The notes under the pieces: generated by a model
Database searches by the model: none
What the model saw: only the letters and a program-made list of their open reading frames with translations
Told to the model about the DNA's origin: nothing
Made by a program: the position numbers and the translations under genes
In this document: one piece after another, positions 23,822-33,139 of the stretch
How the letters are laid out: each line of letters opens with the position of its first letter
How positions within the stretch are numbered: the first letter of the stretch is position 1
Assembly (NCBI GenBank): GCA_000611775.1
Contig: KK106981.1
Span: forward strand, 565,592-629,591
From: Umbilicaria muhlenbergii
Taxonomy: Eukaryota; Ascomycota; Lecanoromycetes; Umbilicariales; Umbilicariaceae
Direction of reading: 5' to 3'
DNA: 64,000 nucleotides

Positions 23822-24491
23822 NNNNNNNNNNNNNNNNNNNNNNNNNNNNNNNNNNNNNNNNNNNNNNNNNNNNNNNNNNNNNNNNNNNNNNNNNNNNNNN
23901 NNNNNNNNNNNNNNNNNNNNNNNNNNNNNNNNNNNNNNNNNNNNNNNNNNNNNNNNNNNNNNNNNNNNNNNNNNNNNNNNNNNNNNNNNNNNNNNNNNNN
24001 NNNNNNNNNNNNNNNNNNNNNNNNNNNNNNNNNNNNNNNNNNNNNNNNNNNNNNNNNNNNNNNNNNNNNNNNNNNNNNNNNNNNNNNNNNNNNNNNNNNN
24101 NNNNNNNNNNNNNNNNNNNNNNNNNNNNNNNNNNNNNNNNNNNNNNNNNNNNNNNNNNNNNNNNNNNNNNNNNNNNNNNNNNNNNNNNNNNNNNNNNNNN
24201 NNNNNNNNNNNNNNNNNNNNNNNNNNNNNNNNNNNNNNNNNNNNNNNNNNNNNNNNNNNNNNNNNNNNNNNNNNNNNNNNNNNNNNNNNNNNNNNNNNNN
24301 NNNNNNNNNNNNNNNNNNNNNNNNNNNNNNNNNNNNNNNNNNNNNNNNNNNNNNNNNNNNNNNNNNNNNNNNNNNNNNNNNNNNNNNNNNNNNNNNNNNN
24401 NNNNNNNNNNNNNNNNNNNNNNNNNNNNNNNNNNNNNNNNNNNNNNNNNNNNNNNNNNNNNNNNNNNNNNNNNNNNNNNNNNNNNNNNNNN
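23822..24491. other. Assembly gap, 670 N
   Basis: Unsequenced. The gap lies inside a nested repeat (foldback inside LINE inside LINE), where assembly collapse is expected, so its true size may differ. Open frames spanning it are meaningless. Confidence 0.99.
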
Positions 24492-25655
24492 ACATATTGT
24501 AAATAAACAATATTCATCAGTTCTAAATTTAACATTTGCAACAAATCAATTAATATCAGAAATAATTGATTGGCAAGTTAATGAAGAAGTGTATACTGGT
24601 TCAGATCATGAGGTTATTCAGTTTTTCATAATTACTGAAAACCTCACACTGGTGAAAAGTTCTTTCAACGCGCCGTTCAATATACAAAAAGCGGATTGAA
24701 AGAACTTTACAAAGGAATTACAGCAAAATGCAAAAGTAATAAGTTTAAATCAGTCATTAGAATAAATGACTGAAAACTTAAGAGACTTAATTGCACAAAC
24801 TGCAGAAGATAATATTTCTAGACAGAAATTATGCAATAAATTTAAAGTATGATGAATAGAAAACCTTATTAGGCTAAGAAAAGAAATGTCAACAGCAAGA
24901 AGACATTACAACAAGCATGATTAATTTGAAAGACAGTGAATTAAATTCACAAAAAGCAGATCTAAGTACTTTCAAGATATTAAAAATACAAAACAAAAAT
25001 CCTGAACAACATTTCTTACAGAAGCAAGTGAAAAAGATGTATTTTAAGCATATAAATACATAAAGCCACAACTTATGAAGAAAATACCATCAATACAAGA
25101 TCAAAATAATAGATTATGTCAGGATTCTCAAGACAAATATCAAGCATTCATTACAGCAATGTATTCAGAACCTTTTACAGCTGAAATTAAGAATAATCAA
25201 GATACAATACATGTAAATTGATCAGACTTAACAGAAAATGAAGTCAAACAAGTTATATTTACATCCTCTGCAAATAAAGCACCTGAATCAGATGATATTT
25301 CCTTTGCTATTATTCAAAAAGCATATCAGGCAATATCAGAATTAATGTTTACAATCTATAAATAATTAATTCAAGCAGGCTTTCACCTGAAATATTGACA
25401 TCAAGGCACAGGTTTTATTTTAAAAAAGCTGAAAAAGTCAGATTATTCAAAATCAAAAGCTTACAGAATAATTATATTATTAAACTGTTTAAGCAAAGTG
25501 ACAGAGAAAATTATAACAACTAGATTATCATATCTAAGTCAAGTCACAGACTTACTAGATCAAGATTAAACTGAAGAAAGAAAACAAAGATCAGTAATTA
25601 ATGCAGTATTAACCTTAACACATAATATAGAATCAGCTCAAAACAAAGGCATATT
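24492..25655 (+). mobile_element. LINE ORF2 relic (endonuclease end to reverse transcriptase), plus strand
   Basis: Matches LINE A in inverse orientation (about 6610 down to 5490). Legible segments are the endonuclease end (DWQVNEEVYTGSDHEVIQFF), the linker (RLRKEMSTARRHYNKH) and the start of the reverse transcriptase (NKAPESDDISFAIIQKAYQ, FILKKLKKSDYSKSKAYRII). Stops are mainly TGA at Trp positions, with some TAA. It may be the continuation of LINE B across the gap. The MITE at 25656 ends it; the YIDD box is not reached. Confidence 0.8.
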
Positions 25656-26327
25656 TAGGCTGTCACTGCGGGTCGGGGCGACACTGAGTCGGGCCGGGTC
25701 GGGCCGGGTCGGGTGGCAGTGTCTCAGTGATTTTGAACCCACCTTGGCGTGTCGGGTCGGGGCGGGTAATGAAGGCAGACACTGAGGGTAATTAGGACAC
25801 TGAGAGCCGCAATAATTAGGGCTAAACCCTTCCATAATTTAATATATTATAGAACTCAACGCGCCCGTCAATTCTATGCAAAAATCATCAAGAACGGATC
25901 GCTGCGCATTAAGTTATGTGAGTTTGAAAGTTGACACTTTCGTCAAGTTGATTGATTGAAGATGTTCGCCACCCTGAACTTCAAACCCACACAACGCAAT
26001 GCGCCGCGATCCGTTTTTGATGATTTTTGCATCAAATTGACGGGCGCATTAAGCTCTACAATTCAATAGAGTTGCAAAGAAATCAAGTCACAATGTCATA
26101 TTTAATAAGAGCATTACCTTGCGGCCTTATCTATTTTTTGAAGTTCGCGGCTCAAAAATTAAAGTTTAGCGCGCGGGAGTTAACCTGATTGAGTTAGTTC
26201 AGTGTCTATGTGGGTACCTCAGGGTCGACCCGGTTGGCCACTGGATACCGGGTCCGTGGAGGGGCCGGACCCGTGGGTCGGGTCTTTGACCATGGACCCG
26301 GCCCGACCCGACCCAAATGACAGCCTA
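25656..26327 (-). mobile_element. hAT-type MITE, copy 3 (672 bp, reverse orientation, GC-rich)
   Basis: Reverse-complement copy of 8099-8770 with termini TAGGCTGTCA and TGACAGCCTA. It has the most intact CpG sites of the three. The flanking octamers (GGCATATT and TTTTTATC) do not match, so one flank has been rearranged or deleted since insertion. It marks the edge of the mutated block. Confidence 0.9.
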
Positions 26328-26430
26328 TTTTTATCACAGAAACTTAATCAGGGGGTTTATTATTATTTTAAGAAATTAACAGGCTTTGATTAAATCAGAA
26401 ATTATACATGTCACTTGATCTCTGAGAACT

Positions 26431-27430
26431 ATGTACATCAAGCTGATGACATCTTTTTCACAGGTGATGTTCATGCAGCAATTCTGTGAAGTCAACATCA
26501 TTGCATACTACTCATCTCAAAATTTTGTTGATGCTCAGTTCATGAAAGTGTCCGCTCTTGCTGCCTCGCTTGGGTTTGATATCATCAACTTCGTATTCAC
26601 CAATTCCCGCTACGTATTTATATCATGAACACATTCAGCCGGTCAAACCTCCTTCTGACTACCTTTCCACTTATGTTATTGTTCCTCTTCTTCACTGGCT
26701 TCATTTTCTTAATCCCTGAGGAAACTCAACATACAGCACGTATCACCTGCGTCGCCCTGGGGATCTACCTCTTCAGCATCGTCTCTCGCCCGGTGAAGGT
26801 CCCGTACCTTCCATATACTCTGCTGAGGCATACCCACTCTACATTCGGCCGCTGGGTACGTCTTTGGCTACCGCTACAACATGGTTCTTCAACTTCATGC
26901 TCTCCATCACCTGGCCGTCCCTCAAGACCGCTTTCACAACGACTGGTGCCATTTGTTGATACGCAGTGTAAGTACCCTCTTCCTTTCTAGGGTCCAAAAG
27001 AGGAATCCTAAAATTCAACAGATGGAACATCGTCGGCTTCTTCGCCGTGCTTTTCTTCCTCCCCAAAACAAAAGGCAAGACTCTCGAGGAGTCGGATCAG
27101 ATCTTCAGTAATTCCTCTTCCCCCTCCCTGTCAAGCCACGCAACCCTGTTACTGACTAATACAGGCGTTCCAACCCACTCCCACATGGCCTACGGCCTGC
27201 GCCAGATCCTGAGCTTCTTCAAGAGGGACCTCCTACGCCAGGAGATTGAGCCGGAGCGGCTGTATGAAAAGGAGGCTACCACCACGGATGCAGGCGTGGA
27301 GTATGATGCTGATGCGGAGAAAAACATCTGGGAGGGAGCGGTATTCTTGTCCTTGGAATTGGGGCCCGTTTGCGAATACCCCATGGCCGGACGGTCGGGC
27401 TGGCGTATCTGTGTACATTTATCTAGATGA
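26431..27430 (+). pseudogene. MFS sugar transporter, 5'-truncated and frameshifted
   Basis: C-terminal half of a fungal sugar/quinate-type MFS permease. Seen segments are VMFMQQFCEVNIIAYYSS (family usual FCGVN), SALAASLGFDIINFVF, a frameshift, NLLLTTFPLMLLFLFFTGF and EETQHTARITCVALGIYLFSIV. Another frameshift precedes SPGEGPVP, SAEAYPLYIRPLG and TTWFFNFMLSITWPSLKTAF. After a likely intron (26967-26989) come NIVGFFAVLFFLPKTKGKTLEE and, after a second intron (about 27108-27164), the cytoplasmic tail. At least three frame changes are needed and the N-terminal six helices are absent; upstream DNA is transposon. Its first 150 bp show G-to-A changes like the neighbouring repeats. Confidence 0.8.
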
Positions 27431-29173
27431 TAGGCGGGAGATTCATCGGCCGATGGAAACGGACTTGGGCGGTCTGTGTATTTTAGTGGATTGTATCCTG
27501 TAACAAATAACTCTCGGAGCACTTCGTCGTAGCAGTCTTCAAATGGTGAGATGCAGCTCAATTGAGGGGCTCGCTTTGCGTTGCTCCTGCTGCAGGGTCC
27601 TTACTCAACCTTGCTCGCAGCCTCATCGTATGGAAAGTCGCCTTCTCAAGTTTTTGAAGGTCCAGATTCGGTTTTGGCTGGAGTGAACTTACGGCCGACT
27701 CCCACTCTTGCTTTGTCCTCTTATCTCTGAGAGTATGCCTTCCCCTCCTTACCTCTCTTGACCCTTCTGCTACTCTTTATCCTCTCATCAGATGATCTGG
27801 GAACGAGAACCATGAAAGCCAGCTGCAATGCAGTCTCTCATGCTAGTTGTACCTACCCACGTTGTATCCACCGGGCTTATCCATGAGAGATCACGGACGG
27901 GAGTGCAACAACAAGAAAGAACGCACAAGAGGTGGGGTCACACGCGCCAATCACCGACGCTTCCTTTCATACACTCTTTATTGCGGCACGCTTTCTGAGG
28001 AGGATTCATGCGCCAAATCTGTCTGTTTGCTTAGCACCTGCAGCTTATCAGCCAATCAATCGGTCTCGTATTGATCTGTGGTACGGAACAGTTGAAGCAT
28101 CCCCAAAACGGCTCGCTCCGGCTTCCTCATCTTTCGCAATCCTTGACTGCATCCTGCATCATTCCAGCATCCCAGCCATTAATATACGTTCGCAAGTGCT
28201 CTCTGCAAACCAAAGCTCAAGCTCCTCCAGGTCCCCAGCCCAAACAGCCCTTGCACAGTTGACCTCAAGCGTCCCGCATACCGTAGCTTGCACTACCAGA
28301 AGATCTAAGCTCGCTTTCCCCAACGCCATGGTCCTTACTGTATATCCGATCCGTGACTACCTGGGCGATCCCCCATTCCCCGCACCGCCTTACCTAGATG
28401 CTGATAACACAAGGTAGGTGGGGATACAACGCATGGCTAAAGATGTGCACTGTCTTGGCACATGTCTCTCTTGTCGACCTTTGAAGCCATGCTTGTGAAT
28501 CAGAGCAATATCAAGAGGAGCATCACAGCTCCCTCTTCTTTCCTATGCATTTTCGTAAGACGCAGGATCATCCGGTGCTCAGATGATCATGCAGGGCCAC
28601 ACTGATGGATCATCATGTCAAGTCTTATCACAAACGCTGGTGGCATGTCACAAAATGACTGAACCTATAGGGATGTTCTATCAGCGCTGCACATATACTT
28701 TGCTCTTGAGACCTTATTTGACAACCATTCATCCGCTTCTCGCCGCAAGCCAAGAACCACTATACGTGCACCCCACCATGTATAGAAGATCAACCAGGGA
28801 AATGCATGACTTAGTTCATGCATCTCTTTATCCTTGCTCAATGCTTTTGGACGCGGATCATGGTTCAGATCTGCTTCACTTGCAATACCCAAAGACCTGT
28901 GGCTGGCTGAGGTCAAGTGAAATGGGCGTGAGTATGGAAACTATGTGGTTGTGGCTGGCTGAAGTTGTGATTGTAAGTAAATCACCTGTGAAAGGATTCG
29001 GCGGAAGCCTGATGCATAAAATTCTCATCTCTGTTATTCATATAGAATTCTTATTGTCCTGCCCAAGAATCAACTTCTGTGCTCCTTCCTGAAATCAAAA
29101 CCCTAGAGGTATAGTGGTCTAGCACCTAGAAGGACAAAGAAAGCCTCAAGTTGATGATCCGCGACTTTTGGAA
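27431..29173. other. Intergenic region, no convincing gene
   Basis: GC-balanced sequence with several open frames (27932-28417, 28583-29092) that resemble no family I know. One exon-like segment, 28327-28415 (MVLTVYPIRDYLGDPPFP...), is followed by a donor-like GTAGGT, but no second exon was found. It could be a gene remnant or the 5' flank of the next gene. Confidence 0.5.
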
Positions 29174-31086
29174 ATGCCTGACAAGCCTCGCAAGAGAATC
29201 GTTGTGGGACTGGATGGTATCCCCCTTTGACTGCCCAATTCCGTCTCCTAGCCGCAGCCATATCTCAATTCCAAGGATTTATGCTAACAGCTGATACTCT
29301 TCTAGGATCCTGTGCAGTATGTATTGAGCTTCTCAATCATCATAGTTGTATCTGCTGTGTTTCTTGCAACACGCACCGCTGATGCAAGACAGAATTCCCT
29401 TAAAGGAGACTACACCGGAAAAGATTTCACGGCCTTGACTGCCGCAGATCGCAAGGATTACGAGGCTGTGAAGAAGGCTCTGGATGGCGATCCACTTCAA
29501 AATGCCATGGATACTAACATTTATCGCATTCTCGAGGCCCTGGCTCCCGATAGCGGTGACACGAGCAAGATTAAGCAGGAGTGCCAATATTTTCCAGGCG
29601 TTGCAACAATGCCTCCATTGCCAAATATGCCCGGTGTTGGGATTGCAGCTCGTTTTGCATGTATGAGCTTCGGCTTTGAGAATATGCAACGCATTCCGCA
29701 AGCTTATCAGTGGTTATGCAAGGCCTATGATGATAAATATATCAACGAGATCACGTTCATTGGATTCTCACGTGGAGCCTTTGCTACACGGGCCGTTGCA
29801 GGAATTGTGAATCGCCACGGTTTGTTGAGAGCCGCGGACGGCAACTATTCCAGCGAGGCTTTCTATAAGAAATGCTACAATGTCATGGCGACATATTTCA
29901 TGAAAAATTACAAGGCAGCAGGGAGCACAGACGACTTTTTAGGCTTCAAGGAACATGCTGTGGACGACATCAACTCGATAGGGACTTTTGGCACCAGTTA
30001 TGAAATCTCGGCAGTCTGCTGCTGGGAGACCGTCGGTATGTTTGAGTCAGATCCTGAATCAACAGGGACATTCTTGGTCTAACGCCTTATGAACTACCTA
30101 GGCAGTATGGGCATCCCCCTCGCTACTTGGCACAGGGAACTCCTTCTGCCGGTCTTCAAGCCGCTCATGCAGTTGGTCAACTATCTCGGCCCGGATCCTG
30201 AAAAGTTCCTTGGGTTGGACCAACCCGCCACGATGGAGCACGTGTTCGACCAATACTTGCCCGAAAAAACCAAATTCGCTTTCCACTCCCTTGCCTTGAA
30301 CGAGACGATGGGGGCTTTCCGCCCCTCGCTTTGGGAGCTGAAAGAAGGATCGACCAGCAAGCTGGAGCAGGTCTGGTTCGCCGGCGATCACATGGACAAC
30401 GGTGGCGGCGGACAAGGCGGCCTCAAAGACCCGCAAGTCGCAGACATCACCCTTGCATGGATGATGTCTCGCTTGGAAGACAACGGCCTCCTGCATTTCA
30501 AGCCCGACTACCTCCCTCAGCAAGTCCAGAAGCACCGGGCGACCATGACGGGCAAGCCGCAGCCCTGGGGTCTAGGTAATCCTTCTCCCTATGAAAACCC
30601 CACCTTTTTCGCGCATCCGAGCTATTTCCCAAGTCCAGTCACTAATCTCTTCCCGCCCTTACCCTAGGCGCCACTCATCGCACCATCGACAAGCTCTGCG
30701 CCAGGGCCGCCGAAATCGGTGCCATCGCCATCGCCCTCGTCAGCCTGCAGGCCCGAACCCCCGGTTGGTATCACCGCCTCGACCTCCGCGGCGTCAAAAC
30801 GGGCGACTACCTCGCGCACACCCGCGAGGCCGTGCACCGCTCGGTGCGCATCCGCCTCGCGCATCCGACCGACCGCGGCGCCGAAGGCTACGGTGACTAC
30901 GCCCCGCTCGCGCTGAAGAGCTGGACGAAGCCCGGGGGCGAGCCGCCCGAGGTGGACGACGCGGATGACAAGAAGGGCACGAAGGAGTGGCTGTATTATA
31001 GTGGGTGGAGCGTCTCGAAGCGGATGGCGGAGCCGGTCTTGGGTAGCTATGAGAAGGTGGTAAGGGATGCGTGGAACGTGAAGTGA
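29174..31086 (+). CDS. DUF2235 (T6SS Tle1-like phospholipase domain) protein, 529 aa
   Basis: Exons 29174-29216, 29306-29316, 29393-30035, 30102-30575 and 30668-31086 give 529 residues. The second exon has only 11 nt but restores the family start: KRIVVGLDG joined to SCANSLKGD, equivalent to the usual CDGTW...N of DUF2235. Then come TNIYRILEAL, a PGV segment, and the nucleophile elbow GFSRGA (G-x-S-x-G, about residue 145), followed by FATRAVAGIVNRHGLL. After the third intron WETVG continues into SMGIPLATW, and WFAGDHMDNGGG supplies a likely acid/His region. The family is an alpha/beta-hydrolase fold; in bacteria some members are phospholipase effectors, while in fungi the substrate is unknown. 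No signal peptide or membrane segment was found. A Trp usual at the DGTW motif is Cys here. Single gene without operon context. Confidence 0.85.
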
Positions 31087-32592
31087 AGTGCGAGCGGGGC
31101 GGTTAAGGGAGGGGACTTGTTGCGCTGGTGTTTCTGCTTTCTCGGTGGGGGGTTGAGCTGCGCTCTGGGTGCTTGGTGTCTAGCACATGAACTCCGAAAT
31201 CCACGACTTTTATCAGTGGGTTGTATTTTGCAAATTAATTCAAATTTCAAATAAACAGAGAAGAAACCCCTTTCCGCACCCAGCAAGCTACGCCCACTCG
31301 TAAACCGCGCTCCCTGAAACGCAAAAGTCTCCCCTGTGTGTGATCCTTCCTCGTACCCGCAAGCCCGCAGCCACGGATCGCATCGAGATCATCCCTCCCC
31401 TCTCCGCTCCGCCCTTCGGACCCTAGGCCCTCCCGCCCCCTAGGTTCGTCGTCCTCGCTGCCCACGCTCTATCCGTTCGCCACACCCCCCACGTCTCCAT
31501 CCATCCATACATCCGTCCCCCGCCGCCCCGCTCCCTTTCATCTCCCTCCCCTCTCCTCCAATCCCCCTCCCCTGTCCCCCTTCCCTCCACGCTAACCTAC
31601 CCCCCTACCCATCTACCTCCGTACCTCTGCTACGACACAAACTGGAGTCGACCGCCCTTTCCCGGACGTGGCTTGTGGCTGTGTAGGAATTCACGGCCGC
31701 CCGCGACACAAGACACGCGACACGAGGGGTTGTGAGGTTTGAGGTTTTGGCTGTGGGGGTGGGGGAGGGAGGAGGAGGAGGAAGGAAGGAGGGAGCGAGA
31801 TGCGAGTGCTTGGGCCTGGGCCTGATTCAAATGAGGGTGCTTCGTGAGGTGTGGAGGGTGGTGGTGGTGGGGAGGTGTGGATTGTTGCACTGGACGATAT
31901 AGAGGCCAAATAGATGTATTATATCTAGCTAAATATCACTCCAGTTGATATAAATGAACGTGTAGAAGCAAGCAATCTTCATAGAAATCAGGGCTTAATA
32001 AATAACCCCTCATATCGGCTTTCTCAGTGCTCGCCTACATTGACTGAGCGCCTATAGTTGGGCCGAGCGCATGTAGGGCATAATGCCTGCTACGGGCATA
32101 TATTGGCTGCTGCAGGGCGGGGCGGACGAACGATTTTCCGCATGCAACATGGATGAGAAGAGCTGCGGGAGGGATGGGAGACGAGCTGCGGCAGGTGAGA
32201 GCTGTGCCATTCTAACGCAAGAGCTGTGCGATAGAGAAGCGGTTTAAGAAAGAGCTATCGATGGGGATTTCACGGAAACGTGGCTCTTGGAATTCATACA
32301 GCAGGACGGCATTGCACAAAGCACGAGGCAGCAGCCTTCGTTGTCAGAACAGGACCTGTTCATGTCTGTCTGTCTCTTACTGACTATCTCATCTATGATG
32401 GGCTCGATTTCGGCGCAAGGCACCCAGTATGTTAAAAATACCACAGGCCGGCCATCTCTCAATAGACGCCGGCCAGAACGCGCCATCGAAGAGAACATGC
32501 AGGTGCAAAATATTGTACAAGGCCCGATACACGGAAAAGGGTAGGCCGCTCTCCACATAGTATACCATACTTCCTGCCAGGAGATGAAATCC
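31087..32592. other. Intergenic region with strand-biased pyrimidine tract
   Basis: About 31370-31620 is strongly C/T-rich on the plus strand (many CCCTCC runs). About 31740-31880 is the reverse, G/A-rich (GGAGGAGG, GGTGGTGG). No gene recognised; short frames here code low-complexity peptides. It may be promoter or degenerate repeat. Confidence 0.5.
31250..31255 (+). terminator. AATAAA polyadenylation-type signal
   Basis: AATAAA in an AT-rich patch 164 bp after the DUF2235 stop, the only such hexamer in this flank. Position suggests the 3' end of that transcript. Confidence 0.4.
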
Positions 32593-33028
32593 TCAGTGCA
32601 GCCCGCTCTCTCCGGTCTCGGCAATGTGTTTCTGGCACTGCACTAGCATCTCCACCTGCTTCCCCTCTTCACCCAGTCTTGATAGCACTTCCTTGTTGCC
32701 GTCGACGAAACCGAGGATCTTGTACTCGGCACCAGTTTCTTCGCAAAACTGGCGTACGAGCACTTGTAGTTTCCGGAGATTGTGTCTCGGCACTCTCGGG
32801 AACAAGTGGTGTACGGCCTGGAATTGTAAGCCGCCGTGAATCCAGTCGAGCCACGTAGGGCAGTCAACATTCATGATAGTACGAAGTTGACGCTGAGGAA
32901 AAGACTCCGCGTCGCCTAGATCAGCGGTGGATATGGCCCAATGAGAGAGGGTGATTTGTACATGAAGGGGAAAGGTGAGTACGTGGCTGACGAGGACAAA
33001 CCAGACGCGAAGTTTCCAGGTCGGTATA
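32593..33028 (-). pseudogene. Sphingolipid delta-8/fatty-acid desaturase, 3' fragment only
   Basis: Reads IPTWKLRVWFVLVSHVLTF, then LHVQITLSHWAISTADLG, ESFPQRQLRT, DCPTWLDWIHGGLQFQ and the third histidine box AVHHLFPRVPRHNLR. It ends in a stop at 32593. The match to fungal cytochrome-b5-type delta-8 sphingolipid desaturases is clear, but only the last ~145 of more than 500 residues remain. A splice acceptor (GTGCAG) precedes 33028. Upstream there are only ~110 bp before the RAT1 stop, with no cytochrome b5 domain and no first two His boxes. The rest must have been lost by deletion or rearrangement. Confidence 0.8.
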
Positions 33029-33139
33029 CTGCACCATAATTAGGTCCAAGGTATCAGCAAGACAAGTGAGAGCATGAACTGAAGATTTCATCATAAAAGA
33101 TCAATTGAGTTTTAATGTTTACTCGGTTATCTCGAAGCT

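Noticed and set aside
23822-24491. N run of 670 bases being a masked MITE of about 672 bp
   Set aside because: The similar length is suggestive, but the left flank runs into a foldback element rather than a TAGGCTGTCA end, so there is no support.
23742-24544. Three long open frames across the N run
   Set aside because: They are produced by translating unknown bases; only a few real codons flank the gap.
26202-26393. 63-aa and 65-aa frames at the MITE ends (also 25638-25835)
   Set aside because: Chance frames in the GC-rich MITE; the same DNA recurs at 8099 and 14757 without conserved coding.
1-26400. TGA-as-Trp alternative genetic code or mitochondrial DNA
   Set aside because: The nuclear-type genes at 29-62 kb use TGA as stop and TGG for Trp; the TGA codons occur only in dead repeats where mutation explains them.
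27932-29092. Two frames of 161 and 169 codons upstream of DUF2235
   Set aside because: No recognisable family, atypical composition and no consistent splice structure; treated as intergenic.
29100-29130. tRNA-like start (GGTATAGTGGTCTAGCACC)
   Set aside because: Resembles a D-arm region, but no anticodon arm, T-arm or matching acceptor stem follows.
30098-30535. 145-aa open frame antisense to the DUF2235 exon
   Set aside because: A shadow frame in GC-rich coding DNA; the sense strand has clear family motifs and splice sites.
31370-31910. Pro/His/Ser-rich peptides
   Set aside because: Low-complexity translations of C/T- and G/A-rich intergenic tracts.
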